Assembly (NCBI GenBank): GCA_031374735.1
Contig: JANMGQ010000235.1
Coordinates: 1 to 64,000, forward strand
Direction: 5' to 3'
DNA: 64,000 nt
From: JABFRJ01 sp031374735
GTDB taxonomy: Bacteria > Pseudomonadota > Alphaproteobacteria > Rhizobiales > Hyphomicrobiaceae
Position numbers and translations under genes: made by a program. A model generated the notes under the pieces. That model was not told where the DNA came from, did no database searches, and saw only the letters and a program-made list of their open reading frames with translations. This document shows positions 7,856 to 15,710 of the stretch, piece after piece; positions within the stretch are counted from its first letter, which is position 1; each line of letters starts with the position of its first letter.

Positions 7856-8899
7856 TCACGCATCCGCGAACATCTTCGGTAGGTCGCGACGCTTGCCGGC
7901 GAGCCATGCCGGCGCAGGCAGCCCTTTGCTGGCCAGGAATTCGGGATTGAACAGCTTCGACAGATAGCGCGTGCCGTTGTCACACAGGATGGTCACGATC
8001 GTATGGCCGGCACCCATGGCCTTGGCCATGCGGATGGCACCGGCAACGTTCACGCCGGATGAGGAGCCAAGGCACAGGCCTTCCTCGGCCAAAAGCTGGA
8101 ACACGATGCTGACGGCTTCCGCATCGGGGATTTGGAAGCAGTGGTCTAGGGTCAGACCTTCGAGGTTTTTGGTGATGCGGCCCTGGCCGATGCCCTCGGT
8201 GATCGACGATCCCTCGGATTCGAGCTTGCCGGTCTTGAAATAGTAGTTGTAAAGCGCCGCGCCCGGAGGATCGGCGAGACCGATTTTGATGTTCGGATTG
8301 GCAGCCCGCAGGCCGAGCGCGGTACCAGCCAGCGTGCCGCCCGAGCCGACAGCGCAAATGAAGCCATCGACCTTGCCGTCTGTCTGCCGATAGATCTCAG
8401 GCCCCGTGGTCGCCACGTGCGCATCGCGGTTGGCGGTGTTGTCGAACTGGTTGGCCCACATAGCGCCGTTCGGCTCGCTTTTGTTTAGGGCCTCTGCAAG
8501 CCGCGCAGAGTATTTGATGTAGTTGTTCGGGTTCTTGTAGGGCACGGCTGGCACCTCGACCAACTCGGCGCCGAGCAGCCGGAGTGTGTCCTTCTTTTCC
8601 TGGGACTGCGTCTCAGGGATGACGATGACGGTACGAAAACCCAGGGCATTGCCGATGACGGTCAGCCCGATGCCGGTATTGCCGGCCGTGCCTTCGACGA
8701 TCGTACCACCCGGCTTTAACGTGCCGCGCTTGATCGCGTCCTGAATGATGAACAGCGCCGCGCGATCTTTCACGGACTGGCCGGGATTCATGAACTCGGC
8801 CTTGCCGAGGATGGTGCACCCCGTCTCGGCGGATGCACGCCGTAGCTTGATCAGCGGCGTGTTGCCGACTGCCTGCACCACCGTTTCTGCTGTCGTCAC
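7856..8899 (-). CDS. cysK: cysteine synthase A (O-acetylserine sulfhydrylase)
   Basis: 347 residues. This PLP enzyme makes L-cysteine from O-acetylserine and sulfide. The PLP lysine is Lys44 in NPGQSVKDRA. The asparagine/serine loop is EGTAGNTGIG, the phosphate-binding loop AVGSGGTLAGT, and a second glycine loop reads GSSSGVNVAGA. It is slightly longer than enterobacterial CysK (about 320) because of an insert around residues 115-135 and a C-terminal tail (APAWLAGKRRDLPKMF). This matches the longer cysteine-synthase group seen in alphaproteobacteria. It starts with GTG, with GAGGAT about 8 nt upstream. It could also act as a cystathionine beta-synthase-like enzyme; the synthase role is more likely. 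Confidence 0.88.
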   Translation of the reverse strand: MTTAETVVQAVGNTPLIKLRRASAETGCTILGKAEFMNPGQSVKDRAALFIIQDAIKRGTLKPGGTIVEGTAGNTGIGLTVIGNALGFRTVIVIPETQSQEKKDTLRLLGAELVEVPAVPYKNPNNYIKYSARLAEALNKSEPNGAMWANQFDNTANRDAHVATTGPEIYRQTDGKVDGFICAVGSGGTLAGTALGLRAANPNIKIGLADPPGAALYNYYFKTGKLESEGSSITEGIGQGRITKNLEGLTLDHCFQIPDAEAVSIVFQLLAEEGLCLGSSSGVNVAGAIRMAKAMGAGHTIVTILCDNGTRYLSKLFNPEFLASKGLPAPAWLAGKRRDLPKMFADA

Positions 8900-9095
8900 G
8901 TGCGCATCCTCATCTGTGTGTTCGGCGACACCGCAACACTCATGCCGCCAGAGGGTCGCCAGAGCCCTGACGACCAGAGCGTGCCGATATCTGGCGCCAC
9001 TTAACCACGCTTTAACCCTGACCGGTCATTGTCAAACGGTAACTTGAAGCGTGCAGGCCACCGCGACGGGCGCCTGTCAAATGAAGGTAAGACAA

Positions 9096-10055
9096 ATGAA
9101 CACGTCACTCAAGGCGGGCCTGACGGCCCTTGCTGTCGCGGCATCTGCATCGGCAGTTTCCGCAGCTGATCTCGGCGGCTCGCGCGGTTCGATCAAGGAC
9201 GGCGCCTATGAACCGGCTCCGATGGCGCATGTGGCGCGCGGCCCGGCTGGCAACTGCTACTTCCGCGGCGATGTCGGCTACTCCGTCTCGCGCGACCCAA
9301 GTGTCAAGTGGGCTGTGACGAACTTCGACCGCACCTATTATGCCGATGCGGCCTCTCAGGCTGCTGGCGGCGCGTCGAACGCAACTGGTCCCACCGCATT
9401 CTACACCGACAGCAACTACAATTACACCGGCGACTCGGTCGTCGGAACCGGGATGGAGAATGCCTGGTTCGGCGGCATCGGCATGGGTTGCGGCAGCGGC
9501 TCGCGCGGTATTCGCGGCGAAGTCATGTTGAACCATATCGGTCACCGCAAGATCGATGGCATTCCTGGCAACTTCACGATCAACGAAATCACAACGGCGG
9601 TTGCGCCGACCTCGACGCCGGTGACCGATCCACTGCACACGTCGGTCTCGTCGACCACGTTGATGTTCAACGGATACTACGATTTCGGCAAGTTTGGCCC
9701 GATCACCCCCTATGTCGGCGCTGGCGTCGGCGTCGCCTACAACCGCATGAGCGAAGTCTACTTCACGCAGAACGACTTCCTGCTCAACCGTATCCAGGGC
9801 GACAGCCGCCTGTCGCTGGCTTGGTCGGTTATGGCCGGCGTCGGCTATCAGGTCACCGACCGCGCCGTTCTCGACTTCGGCTACCGCTTCATGAACTATG
9901 GCAAGGCCCAGTCCGGGCACATCGACAACACCGGCTATGCCTATAACCCGCGCGTGTTCGTGAACGACATGTCGGCGCATGAATTCAAGGTTGGCCTGCG
10001 CTATCACTTCGGTGGCAACGATTGCTGCGCCGCATCGAGCCACCCGATGAAGTAA
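9096..10055 (+). CDS. outer-membrane beta-barrel protein (Omp25/LomR-like)
   Basis: 319 residues. A signal peptide ends near AVSA/ADLGG. The mature part begins with a short acidic segment, then CYFRGDVGYS, alternating aromatic/polar strands, FNGYYDFGKFGPITPYVGAGVGVAYN, LAWSVMAGVGYQVTDRAVLDFGYRFMNYG and HEFKVGLRYHF. This is the strand pattern of the 8-stranded opacity/Omp25 family common in Rhizobiales. Unusually for a barrel, about 17 residues with two adjacent cysteines (GGNDCCAASSHPMK) follow the terminal aromatic strand. Start at 9096 was chosen for the AAGGT 8 nt upstream and the signal peptide; an in-frame ATG at 9081 is possible. A good terminator follows. Confidence 0.82.
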   Translation: MNTSLKAGLTALAVAASASAVSAADLGGSRGSIKDGAYEPAPMAHVARGPAGNCYFRGDVGYSVSRDPSVKWAVTNFDRTYYADAASQAAGGASNATGPTAFYTDSNYNYTGDSVVGTGMENAWFGGIGMGCGSGSRGIRGEVMLNHIGHRKIDGIPGNFTINEITTAVAPTSTPVTDPLHTSVSSTTLMFNGYYDFGKFGPITPYVGAGVGVAYNRMSEVYFTQNDFLLNRIQGDSRLSLAWSVMAGVGYQVTDRAVLDFGYRFMNYGKAQSGHIDNTGYAYNPRVFVNDMSAHEFKVGLRYHFGGNDCCAASSHPMK

Positions 10056-10082
10056 TCCCCCGTCCTCTCCGACGGTAACTCG

Positions 10083-10115
10083 CGCCGGTCCTCGAAAGGG
10101 GCCGGCGTTTTTGCT
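10083..10115 (+). terminator. rho-independent terminator after the outer-membrane barrel gene
   Basis: GCCGGTCCT and AGGGGCCGGC form an 8-9 bp GC-rich stem around a short GAAA-type loop, directly followed by GTTTTTG. It lies about 30 nt after the stop codon of the barrel gene and reads in its direction. Confidence 0.8.
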
Positions 10116-10307
10116 TTGGTCCCCCGGAAAACCTAGGAAAACACAGGCGCGCCCCCTTGCCCGCGCCAACCAGAGACCGTACCTCGCCACCGTCTTGTCT
10201 TATTGCCGCGCCAACACGGCGCTGGGCTGGACGCTGAATGTGCTCGACCGGGGTCTGCGACCACGGAGCGAGCAGAAAAGCAGCGCGCAACTTGGGAGCA
10301 GACCAAC

Positions 10308-11009
10308 ATGCAGGCACGTGCGGGTACAGCAATCGGGATCATGGCCGGGCTTGTGCTCGCGGGCGCGGCGTTCGCCCAGACCGCGCCGCCGACACCGCCA
10401 ACCCAGCCGGCCGGGCAGCAATGGGCGCCGCAGGTGAAGGCCGAGCCGCAAGTCGCGGGCGTGACGCTCGACGAAAAGCAGGTGGCGGCGCTGCGCGCAG
10501 TGACCAAATATTTCAACGACCTGAAAGTGCTCAAGGGCGCGTTCGCGCAGACGGCGCCGGACGGTAAGCGCCAGCGCGGCAAGTTCTCGCTCAAACAGCC
10601 GGGCAAGTTCCGCTTCGACTACGGCTTCGGCAGCAAGCTGATCGTCGTGTCCGACGGCAAGAACCTCGCCATCCAAGACCCCGACGTGAACTCGGACACG
10701 CGCTATCAGGTCGATGACACGCCGTTCCGCATTCTGCTGCGCAAGGACGTCGACCTGCTCCGCGACGCACGCGTGTTCGAGGTGCAGGAAGTCGAGGATC
10801 TTGTGATCGTCGCACTCGGTGACAAGAGCCCGGAGATCTCCGGCAAGATCAAGTTGTTCTTCACCAAGAAGACCGGTCTTGAGCTCAAGGAGTGGGTCAC
10901 GACCGATACCCAGGGTGGCGACACGCGGGTCGAGATCTCCGAACTGATCAAGACCGAGGACGTCGACGACGCCCAGTATAAGATCCAGTCGCTGCCGCAG
11001 CCGAAGTGA
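10308..11009 (+). CDS. lolA: LolA-like outer-membrane lipoprotein carrier
   Basis: 233 residues. A signal peptide (AGTAIGIMAGLVLAGAAFA) is followed by a Pro/Gln-rich stretch to about residue 45. A LolA fold follows: FNDLKVLKGAFAQTAPDGKRQRGKF, PGKFRFDYG, LIVVSDGKNLAIQD and QVDDTPFRILLRKDVDL. This resembles the periplasmic chaperone that ferries lipoproteins from LolCDE to the outer membrane. The arginine used for lipoprotein binding in E. coli LolA may correspond to Arg/Lys in GKFRFDYG. GGGAG lies about 10 nt before the ATG; the open frame extends upstream without signal-peptide character. It stands alone here, without the FtsK gene often found nearby. It ends 25 bp from the convergent reverse transcriptase. 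Confidence 0.85.
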   Translation: MQARAGTAIGIMAGLVLAGAAFAQTAPPTPPTQPAGQQWAPQVKAEPQVAGVTLDEKQVAALRAVTKYFNDLKVLKGAFAQTAPDGKRQRGKFSLKQPGKFRFDYGFGSKLIVVSDGKNLAIQDPDVNSDTRYQVDDTPFRILLRKDVDLLRDARVFEVQEVEDLVIVALGDKSPEISGKIKLFFTKKTGLELKEWVTTDTQGGDTRVEISELIKTEDVDDAQYKIQSLPQPK

Positions 11010-11034
11010 TACCACCGGCTTTCATCAACCGATG

Positions 11035-12441
11035 TCAGTCGGTGGGCGTTGGCCAGACGATACGCTCAAACAGCGTGCGCAACTTGAGCCCGCGAGGGCG
11101 GTTGACATGTTCGACCCAGCCGATGCGGCCGTCGAGATGGGCGCGGAAATTCGGGTGGCCGTCGTGGTTCTGGCTGTCGGGACCGTGACGCGCGCAGTTC
11201 GTGAGGATGGCTTTCAGCTGATCGAACTCAGCGCGTGGAACATTCACGTGGCTATTGATCGTCAGTCCCAGCAGGCGTTGGGCACCAGCGGCTGGCATGA
11301 TGCGCGTCTTCTTGGTGTTGATCACGAAGGCTTCGTCGCTGGCGATGTCGCTCATCAGCGCGAGGAACTTCGCACGTGATGCGACGTTCAAATCCATGCC
11401 TGAAAACGCGAGATCATCGGCATAGCGCGTGTAGGCAAGCCCATAGCGGCGCGCGAGGCCATCGAGGCGCACATCAAGCCGATAGGCAACGAGGTTGGCG
11501 AGCGCGGGCGACGTCGGCGCACCCTGTGGCAGGTGCGGTTCTGTGAAAATCTGGCGGACGCGAAGCTCGGGCCGCTCCTCACGCGGCAGATCGCGAAACA
11601 CCTCGTCTGGCGTCGCCGTTGTGACGAGACCGGTAAGCAAGCGGGCGACCGCGACGGGATAACCGAGCGCGCGGAACAGGCCGTGCACGCGTCCTGCTGG
11701 AACAGAGGGAAAGAAATCTGCGATATCGGCCGCAATCACGATCTCCTCGCCCGCGTGGATGGCGGCAGCCGTCACCGCCGAGCGGCCCTTGGTGAAGCCA
11801 TGTGCGGTTGTATGCGGCTGCACGCGATCCAGGATCTCGCGCAGGATCAGCGTCTGCATCGCTTTCAGCCGCGGCTTCGGCATCTCGATCAGGCGCACGC
11901 CACCCGATGATTTCGGATGAAACGCGAAGCGATAGTGCAGCAGCGATCCGAGCGAGCCTTGCGGGCGCAGCGGCGGCAGGCCGGCGAACCAGTCGAGTTG
12001 CTCTGGCGGGCAATTGAGACCGTGGGCAAGTGCTTTTGGGCTATCGAGCGCGGGAAGACCGAGGTCGGCGAATTTGGGGTGAGGTCGGAATGTCGCTTCG
12101 CAGATGACGGCAATCGGCGGTGTCAGGTAGCGCCGCCACGGTGAGTTCAAACCGCCAAACATGAAAGCGCATAGAGCATCGTAAATCCGCGCGGCGCTCG
12201 GCGTGACAGCGTGCGGCAGCATCGTCATGAGATGTTCTGCGAGACTTCGCGCGTGGCGTTGTCGTCGCACCGGCTCGATCCCGATACGTTGGCCTTCGCG
12301 ATCGATACTGAGTGACGCGAGCGCTCTCTCGAATGCGGTGGAGAGTTCGACTTCAGTCCAAGGCGTCGCCGCCGCGATATCAGCCAAGTAGCTGCGGATT
12401 TTCCAAATCTCCGCCAACTGAGGTGAACTCCTGTGCCACAT
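11035..12441 (-). CDS. retron-like reverse transcriptase
   Basis: 468 residues from the ATG at 12441. RT motifs in order: GGVRLIEMPKPRLKAMQ (about 180-196), TTAHGFTKGRS (211-221), catalytic Asp239 in ADIADFFPSV, EPHLPQGAPTSPALANL (301-317), YTRYADDLAFSG with Asp342/Asp343, and NTKKTRIM. The C-terminal thumb has LDGRIGWVEHVN and ends at VW. There is no maturase or HNH domain, so it is not a group II intron protein. It belongs near retron/retron-like RTs, but the retron NAxxH motif reads AAAIH (225-229) and the VTG block reads LLG (390-392). The first 150 residues form a helical N-terminal domain of unknown role. The gene runs against lolA and is divergent from the NIPSNAP gene; no retron effector is recognised beside it. 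The frame is open to 12783, but the upstream part lacks family character. Confidence 0.88.
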   Translation of the reverse strand: MWHRSSPQLAEIWKIRSYLADIAAATPWTEVELSTAFERALASLSIDREGQRIGIEPVRRQRHARSLAEHLMTMLPHAVTPSAARIYDALCAFMFGGLNSPWRRYLTPPIAVICEATFRPHPKFADLGLPALDSPKALAHGLNCPPEQLDWFAGLPPLRPQGSLGSLLHYRFAFHPKSSGGVRLIEMPKPRLKAMQTLILREILDRVQPHTTAHGFTKGRSAVTAAAIHAGEEIVIAADIADFFPSVPAGRVHGLFRALGYPVAVARLLTGLVTTATPDEVFRDLPREERPELRVRQIFTEPHLPQGAPTSPALANLVAYRLDVRLDGLARRYGLAYTRYADDLAFSGMDLNVASRAKFLALMSDIASDEAFVINTKKTRIMPAAGAQRLLGLTINSHVNVPRAEFDQLKAILTNCARHGPDSQNHDGHPNFRAHLDGRIGWVEHVNRPRGLKLRTLFERIVWPTPTD

Positions 12442-12610
12442 GAGAACCAGCGCGCCAGCCAGCCCTGTCGGGCCAATGCGGTACGCCACAGCGTGGCGGT
12501 GTCGCCTTGGCGGCGTCGTGGTGCGGTCGTCTTTGGTCCCTGGGGTAGCCCCAGAGCGCTCGCCTCTGCAACTTGCGCTGCACGTCGAGACATCCCGGCG
12601 CGCTGGTCTC
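12442..12610 (-). ncRNA. candidate msr-msd-like structured RNA upstream of the reverse transcriptase
   Basis: On the RT strand the region begins GAGACCAGCGCGCC (12610-12597) and ends GGCGCGCTGGTTCTC (12456-12442), directly before the RT start codon. These arms pair over 14 bp with one bulged base, as retron a1/a2 repeats do. Between them are a perfect 6-bp hairpin with a 3-nt loop (12554-12540, CTGGGG/CCCCAG) and a longer interrupted hairpin (12511-12472). The longer one has stems GCCAA/TTGGC, GCG/CGC and CGCCAC/GTGGCG with loop GCT. Length 169 nt is within the retron RNA range. Seen: the pairing and its position. Inferred: that it is transcribed and is a template. GC-rich DNA makes chance stems common, and the canonical AGC branch site after a1 is not clear. 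Confidence 0.5.
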
Positions 12611-12707
12611 TGTAACCATCCTGCCGCGTCGGTGTGCGAGCGGTCAACCTTGCCGCGCCATCGGATCGCTGCCATCAACAGGCGGTCACACTCAAGAGGA
12701 ACGTCCC

Positions 12708-13034
12708 ATGATCCACGAACTGCGCATTTACAATTGCGCGCCCGGCAGATTGCCGGCGCTGATGAAGCGCTTCGAGACCACAACGCTCGCCATCTGGCAG
12801 CGCCATGGCATCAAGCAGGCGGGCTTCTGGACGACCGTCATCGGCGAGAGCAACCAGCAGCTGATCTATCTCATCGCCTGGGAGAGCCTCGCCGAGCGCG
12901 AAAAGAAATGGACAGCCTTCCAGAACGATCCCGAGTGGATTGAGAAGCGCGCAGCCACCGAGAAGGACGGCCCGATCGTCTCCAACATCGTCAGCCAGAT
13001 CCTGGCGCCGACGGCGTTTTCAGCGGTGAAGTGA
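12708..13034 (+). CDS. NIPSNAP family protein
   Basis: 108 residues in the NIPSNAP fold, a dimeric ferredoxin-like alpha/beta barrel. Typical features are the opening MIHELRIYNCAPGRLPALMKRFE, a central HGIKQAGFWTTVIGESNQQLIYLIAWESLAEREKKW, and a final strand before NDPEWIEKRAATE. Bacterial members are small cytoplasmic proteins of mostly unknown function. AGAGGA lies 8 nt before the ATG, which fixes the start. The gene is divergent from the reverse transcriptase and leads into the DUF486 gene after 31 bp, so the two may be co-transcribed. Confidence 0.88.
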   Translation: MIHELRIYNCAPGRLPALMKRFETTTLAIWQRHGIKQAGFWTTVIGESNQQLIYLIAWESLAEREKKWTAFQNDPEWIEKRAATEKDGPIVSNIVSQILAPTAFSAVK

Positions 13035-13065
13035 GAGCGCTGCGCCTGTTTGTGCGGACGATACG

Positions 13066-13398
13066 ATGACGACGATTGCCCTGCTGTTCGCCTCCAACGT
13101 GTTCATGACGCTCGCCTGGTATGGGCACCTGAACTACAAATCCGCGCCGCTCTGGCTGGTCATCCTGGCGTCGTGGGGCATCGCCTTCATCGAGTATTGT
13201 CTGGCCGTGCCCGCCAATCGCTGGGGGCACGGCCAGTTCAGCGCCGCAGAATTGAAGACGATGCAGGAGGTGATCACGCTGATCGTGTTCGCCGGCTTCT
13301 CGGTGTTCGTCCTGAAGGAGCCGCTGGGGTGGCAACACGGCGTCGGCTTCACCTTGATCGCCGCGGGTGCCGCATTCGTGTTCGCAGCGAAGGCTTGA
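13066..13398 (+). CDS. DMT-superfamily small membrane protein (DUF486)
   Basis: 110 residues with four predicted membrane segments (about 3-20, 28-45, 67-87 and 92-108). Between them are the marker stretches FMTLAWYGHLNY, WGIAFIEYCLAVPANRWGHGQFSAAELKTMQEVITL and VFVLKEPLGWQHGVGFTLIAAGAAFVF. These match the DUF486 group of short drug/metabolite-transporter-like proteins. The substrate is unknown. It follows the NIPSNAP gene closely on the same strand and converges on the VOC gene. Confidence 0.88.
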   Translation: MTTIALLFASNVFMTLAWYGHLNYKSAPLWLVILASWGIAFIEYCLAVPANRWGHGQFSAAELKTMQEVITLIVFAGFSVFVLKEPLGWQHGVGFTLIAAGAAFVFAAKA

Positions 13399-13407
13399 GG
13401 TCTCATA

Positions 13408-13779
13408 TCAGAACTTGCACAAGCAGATCTTGTTGCCGTCGAGATCGCGGAAGTAGGCGGCATAAAATCCGCTGTCGCCGCGCGGTCCGGGTGCGCCTTC
13501 ATCTGTGCCGCCGAGGCTCATTGCCTTGGCGTGCGCGGCCTTGATTGTCGCCTCTGTGCCCGAGATGGCGATCATGGTGCCGTTGCCTGAGGTCGCGTTC
13601 TTGCCATCGAAGGGCAAGCCGATGGCGAGGGCGGGCGCATAGGGTTTGTCCTTGGCGCCGTAGGCGACGCTGGAGCCGAAATCCATGGTGCGCGCGTACC
13701 CCATCTCGCCGAGCACGGCGTCGTAGAAGGCCAAGGCCTTGTCCTTGTTGTTGGTTCCGAGCATCGCATAAGCAAGCAT
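13408..13779 (-). CDS. VOC family (glyoxalase-like) protein
   Basis: 123 residues. It begins with MLAYAMLGTNNKDKALAFYDAVLGEMG and ends with GFYAAYFRDLDGNKICLCKF, the beta-alpha-beta-beta-beta repeats of the vicinal oxygen chelate fold. Candidate ligands are a central polar residue and the late Asp/Asn strand, but the normal first metal-binding His is absent near the N-terminus (LGT). It may therefore be a binding protein and not an active lyase. The start is supported by GGAG 6 nt before the ATG. It is 27 bp downstream of the nitrilase-family gene on the same strand, possibly the last gene of a grxC-nit-VOC unit. Confidence 0.85.
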   Translation of the reverse strand: MLAYAMLGTNNKDKALAFYDAVLGEMGYARTMDFGSSVAYGAKDKPYAPALAIGLPFDGKNATSGNGTMIAISGTEATIKAAHAKAMSLGGTDEGAPGPRGDSGFYAAYFRDLDGNKICLCKF

Positions 13780-13806
13780 GGTATTCTCCGTTGTGTTGGT
13801 GTCACC

Positions 13807-14670
13807 TTACGACGCCGCCCTGAGCATCGTCGGCGCGCTGTGCACCGTGAAGTCTCGATCATGATCAAGCGACGGCACGCGGCCGCGCGCCTCTGCAACT
13901 TTGCCCATGTCGATTTCGGCGAACACCACGCCGGGCGCGTCGCCGTTGGCTTCGGCAATGATCTCGCCCCACGGCGCGACGACGAGAGAGTGGCCGTACG
14001 TGGCGCGGCCGGTCTCGTGCATGCCACCCTGGGCGGCGGCGAGCACGTAACAGCCGGTTTCAATGGCGCGCGCGCGCATCAAGACGTGCCAGTGCGCCTT
14101 GCCTGTTGGCACGGTGAAGGCTGCGGGGATGGCCAGCATCGAGGCGCCGGCCTGGGCCAGAGAGCGGTAGAGAGCCGGAAAGCGCAGATCATAGCAGATG
14201 GTCATGCCGAGTTGACCCCAGGGCAGATCGGCGATCATGGCGTCCTCGCCTGGGCGATAATTCTTGCTCTCGCGATAGGTTTCGCCGCCTGGCAATTGCA
14301 CATCGAACATGTGGATCTTGTCGTATTTTGCGGCAACCGCCCCCTCTGGCGTGATCAGAAACGACCGGTTGGCGAAGCGGTCCCCGGCCACAGCAACGGC
14401 CATGGAGCCGATGTGCAGCCAGATCTTCAGCTCGCGCGCCAGCGCACGGAAATGAGCCAGTGCCGGGTTGCCCTCTTCCGGCCTGATGGCAAGAACCAGC
14501 TTCGTCTTGTCGGTCTCCATCAGCGTGGTGATCTCGGGCGTCTGCACATACTGCGCGCCTCCCGCGGCCGCCTCGCGGATGAGCCGCGTCGCCTCGATCA
14601 GGTTCTTGTCGACCGACTTGGTCGCGCACATCTGCACGAGGCCGGCGCGAAAGGTTTGGGCGGTGCTCAT
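13807..14670 (-). CDS. carbon-nitrogen hydrolase, probable deaminated glutathione amidase
   Basis: 287 residues, nitrilase superfamily. The catalytic triad is visible: Glu46 in QTPEITTL, Lys118 in KYDKIHMFDVQ and Cys159 in GMTICYDLRFP. The HMFDVQLPGG...YRESKNYRPG stretch and GRATYGHSLVVAPWGEI resemble Nit1/Nit2 enzymes. Nit1 removes the amide from deaminated glutathione, repairing a by-product of transaminases. The neighbour upstream in the same direction is glutaredoxin, which fits glutathione metabolism. Omega-amidase (Nit2) activity is the main alternative. Start at 14670 is MSTAQTF; 13 further codons upstream are open but not family-like. Confidence 0.82.
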   Translation of the reverse strand: MSTAQTFRAGLVQMCATKSVDKNLIEATRLIREAAAGGAQYVQTPEITTLMETDKTKLVLAIRPEEGNPALAHFRALARELKIWLHIGSMAVAVAGDRFANRSFLITPEGAVAAKYDKIHMFDVQLPGGETYRESKNYRPGEDAMIADLPWGQLGMTICYDLRFPALYRSLAQAGASMLAIPAAFTVPTGKAHWHVLMRARAIETGCYVLAAAQGGMHETGRATYGHSLVVAPWGEIIAEANGDAPGVVFAEIDMGKVAEARGRVPSLDHDRDFTVHSAPTMLRAAS

Positions 14671-14734
14671 GGGCAGTGTCCTCGGTCGGATGCGAGCAGA
14701 AGTCGTCAATCAGGCCAGCATAATCAGGGCATAA

Positions 14735-14992
14735 TCAGGCCTGCAGCAGAGCGTCGAGGCGGCCTTCACTCTGGAGCGCATAGAGATCGTCGCAGCCGCC
14801 CACATGCGTGTCGCCGATCCAGATCTGTGGCACCGACGTCTGGCCACCAGCTTTGAGCCGCAAGGCCTCGCGCTCTTTCGGGCGGCCTGACACGTCGACC
14901 TCCTGAAATGGCACGGCCTTGTGTGCCAGCAAGCGCTTGGCTGCATGGCAGTACGGACAGAGCGACGTCGTGTAGATGGTGACGGGTGGCAT
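14735..14992 (-). CDS. grxC: glutaredoxin 3
   Basis: 85 residues in the thioredoxin fold. The redox motif is CPYC (Cys12-Cys15) after the VTIYTT strand. The cis-proline segment is TSVPQIWIGDTHVGG, with CDDLYAL next, which binds glutathione. Length and sequence are those of class I dithiol glutaredoxins that reduce disulfides and mixed disulfides with glutathione. The 19 open codons before MPPVTIY are not conserved, so the ATG at 14992 is preferred. It lies 64 bp upstream of the nitrilase-family gene, a pairing common in Rhizobiales, usually with a DUF1178 gene that is missing here. Confidence 0.93.
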   Translation of the reverse strand: MPPVTIYTTSLCPYCHAAKRLLAHKAVPFQEVDVSGRPKEREALRLKAGGQTSVPQIWIGDTHVGGCDDLYALQSEGRLDALLQA

Positions 14993-15230
14993 GGGGACAT
15001 CGCAGCGAGGGGCGGCTATAGTATAGAGGCATGCGCCGATTGACGGCAATCGGGCGACGGCAAATGGCGACGGACTCCGTGTTACACAACGTCATCATAC
15101 TCAAGCCCTACTTATTCAAGACCGGCGCCACGGAGAAACCATTTTGCGAAGCGACGGAGATCGGCGACACTTGCGGCGCTTGCGGTGCGGTCAGCCGGTA
15201 TGCCTGCGCGTGGACTGGAGAGGGCGAACG

Positions 15231-15710
15231 ATGTGGATCCTGCGGCAAGTCGGCGGCCCGTTTTGTGCTGCCGCGGTTTTTGCGTCAGTGGCTGCTGCCC
15301 AGATCAAGACCGTCAAAATCGAAGAGTTCTCCGGCTATTGGTCAGGCGTTGGCACGGTCATGTGGACCAACGGCACGACGGAACAACTGAAGTGTGTGGC
15401 CACATACCGACCTGCAACCGATCAAGTGCGCCAAAACCTGCGCTGCGCCAGCCAGGGCTATTCGATTTCGGCCTCCGTCGAGCTGAAAATCGTCGGTGAC
15501 GTCGTCACGGGCACGTGGGAAGAGAAAACCTACTCCGCCACGGGGGCCATCACGGGCAAGGTCAACGACAAGGGTTTCGTGCTCTCGATCGTTGGCCCGA
15601 CCTTCTCGGCTGACATGATCGTCGACCACACCACCTGCAAACAGGCGATCGACATCGACCCCAAGGGCATCGACGTGGCTAAGATCAAGATCGGATTGGG
15701 AAAATGCTGA
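15231..15710 (+). CDS. conserved secreted protein of unknown function
   Basis: 159 residues. A signal peptide (MWILRQVGGPFCAAAVFASVAAA) precedes a beta-rich domain: FSGYWSGVGTVMWTNGTTEQLKCVATY, LRQNLRCASQGY-type strands, a VTGTWEEKTYSATGAITGKV hairpin, and a C-terminal CKQAIDI...IKIGLGKC. Four cysteines could form two periplasmic disulfides. I recall similar short secreted proteins in Rhizobiales annotated only as hypothetical; no function is known to me. GGAGAG lies about 9 nt before the ATG. The 238-bp region between grxC and this gene shows no feature. Confidence 0.72.
   Translation: MWILRQVGGPFCAAAVFASVAAAQIKTVKIEEFSGYWSGVGTVMWTNGTTEQLKCVATYRPATDQVRQNLRCASQGYSISASVELKIVGDVVTGTWEEKTYSATGAITGKVNDKGFVLSIVGPTFSADMIVDHTTCKQAIDIDPKGIDVAKIKIGLGKC

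Noticed and set aside
6507..7907. 466-codon minus-strand frame over the M20 peptidase
   Set aside because: It is antisense to a gene with all zinc-site motifs; composition is that of a GC-rich shadow frame.
11035..12441. Group II intron or CRISPR-associated RT
   Set aside because: No maturase or HNH domain, no intron domain V/VI structure downstream, and no cas gene or repeat array nearby.
12442..12783. N-terminal extension of the RT up to 12783
   Set aside because: The frame is open, but its Arg/Cys/Ser-rich sequence lacks family character and would run through the structured upstream region and into the NIPSNAP gene.
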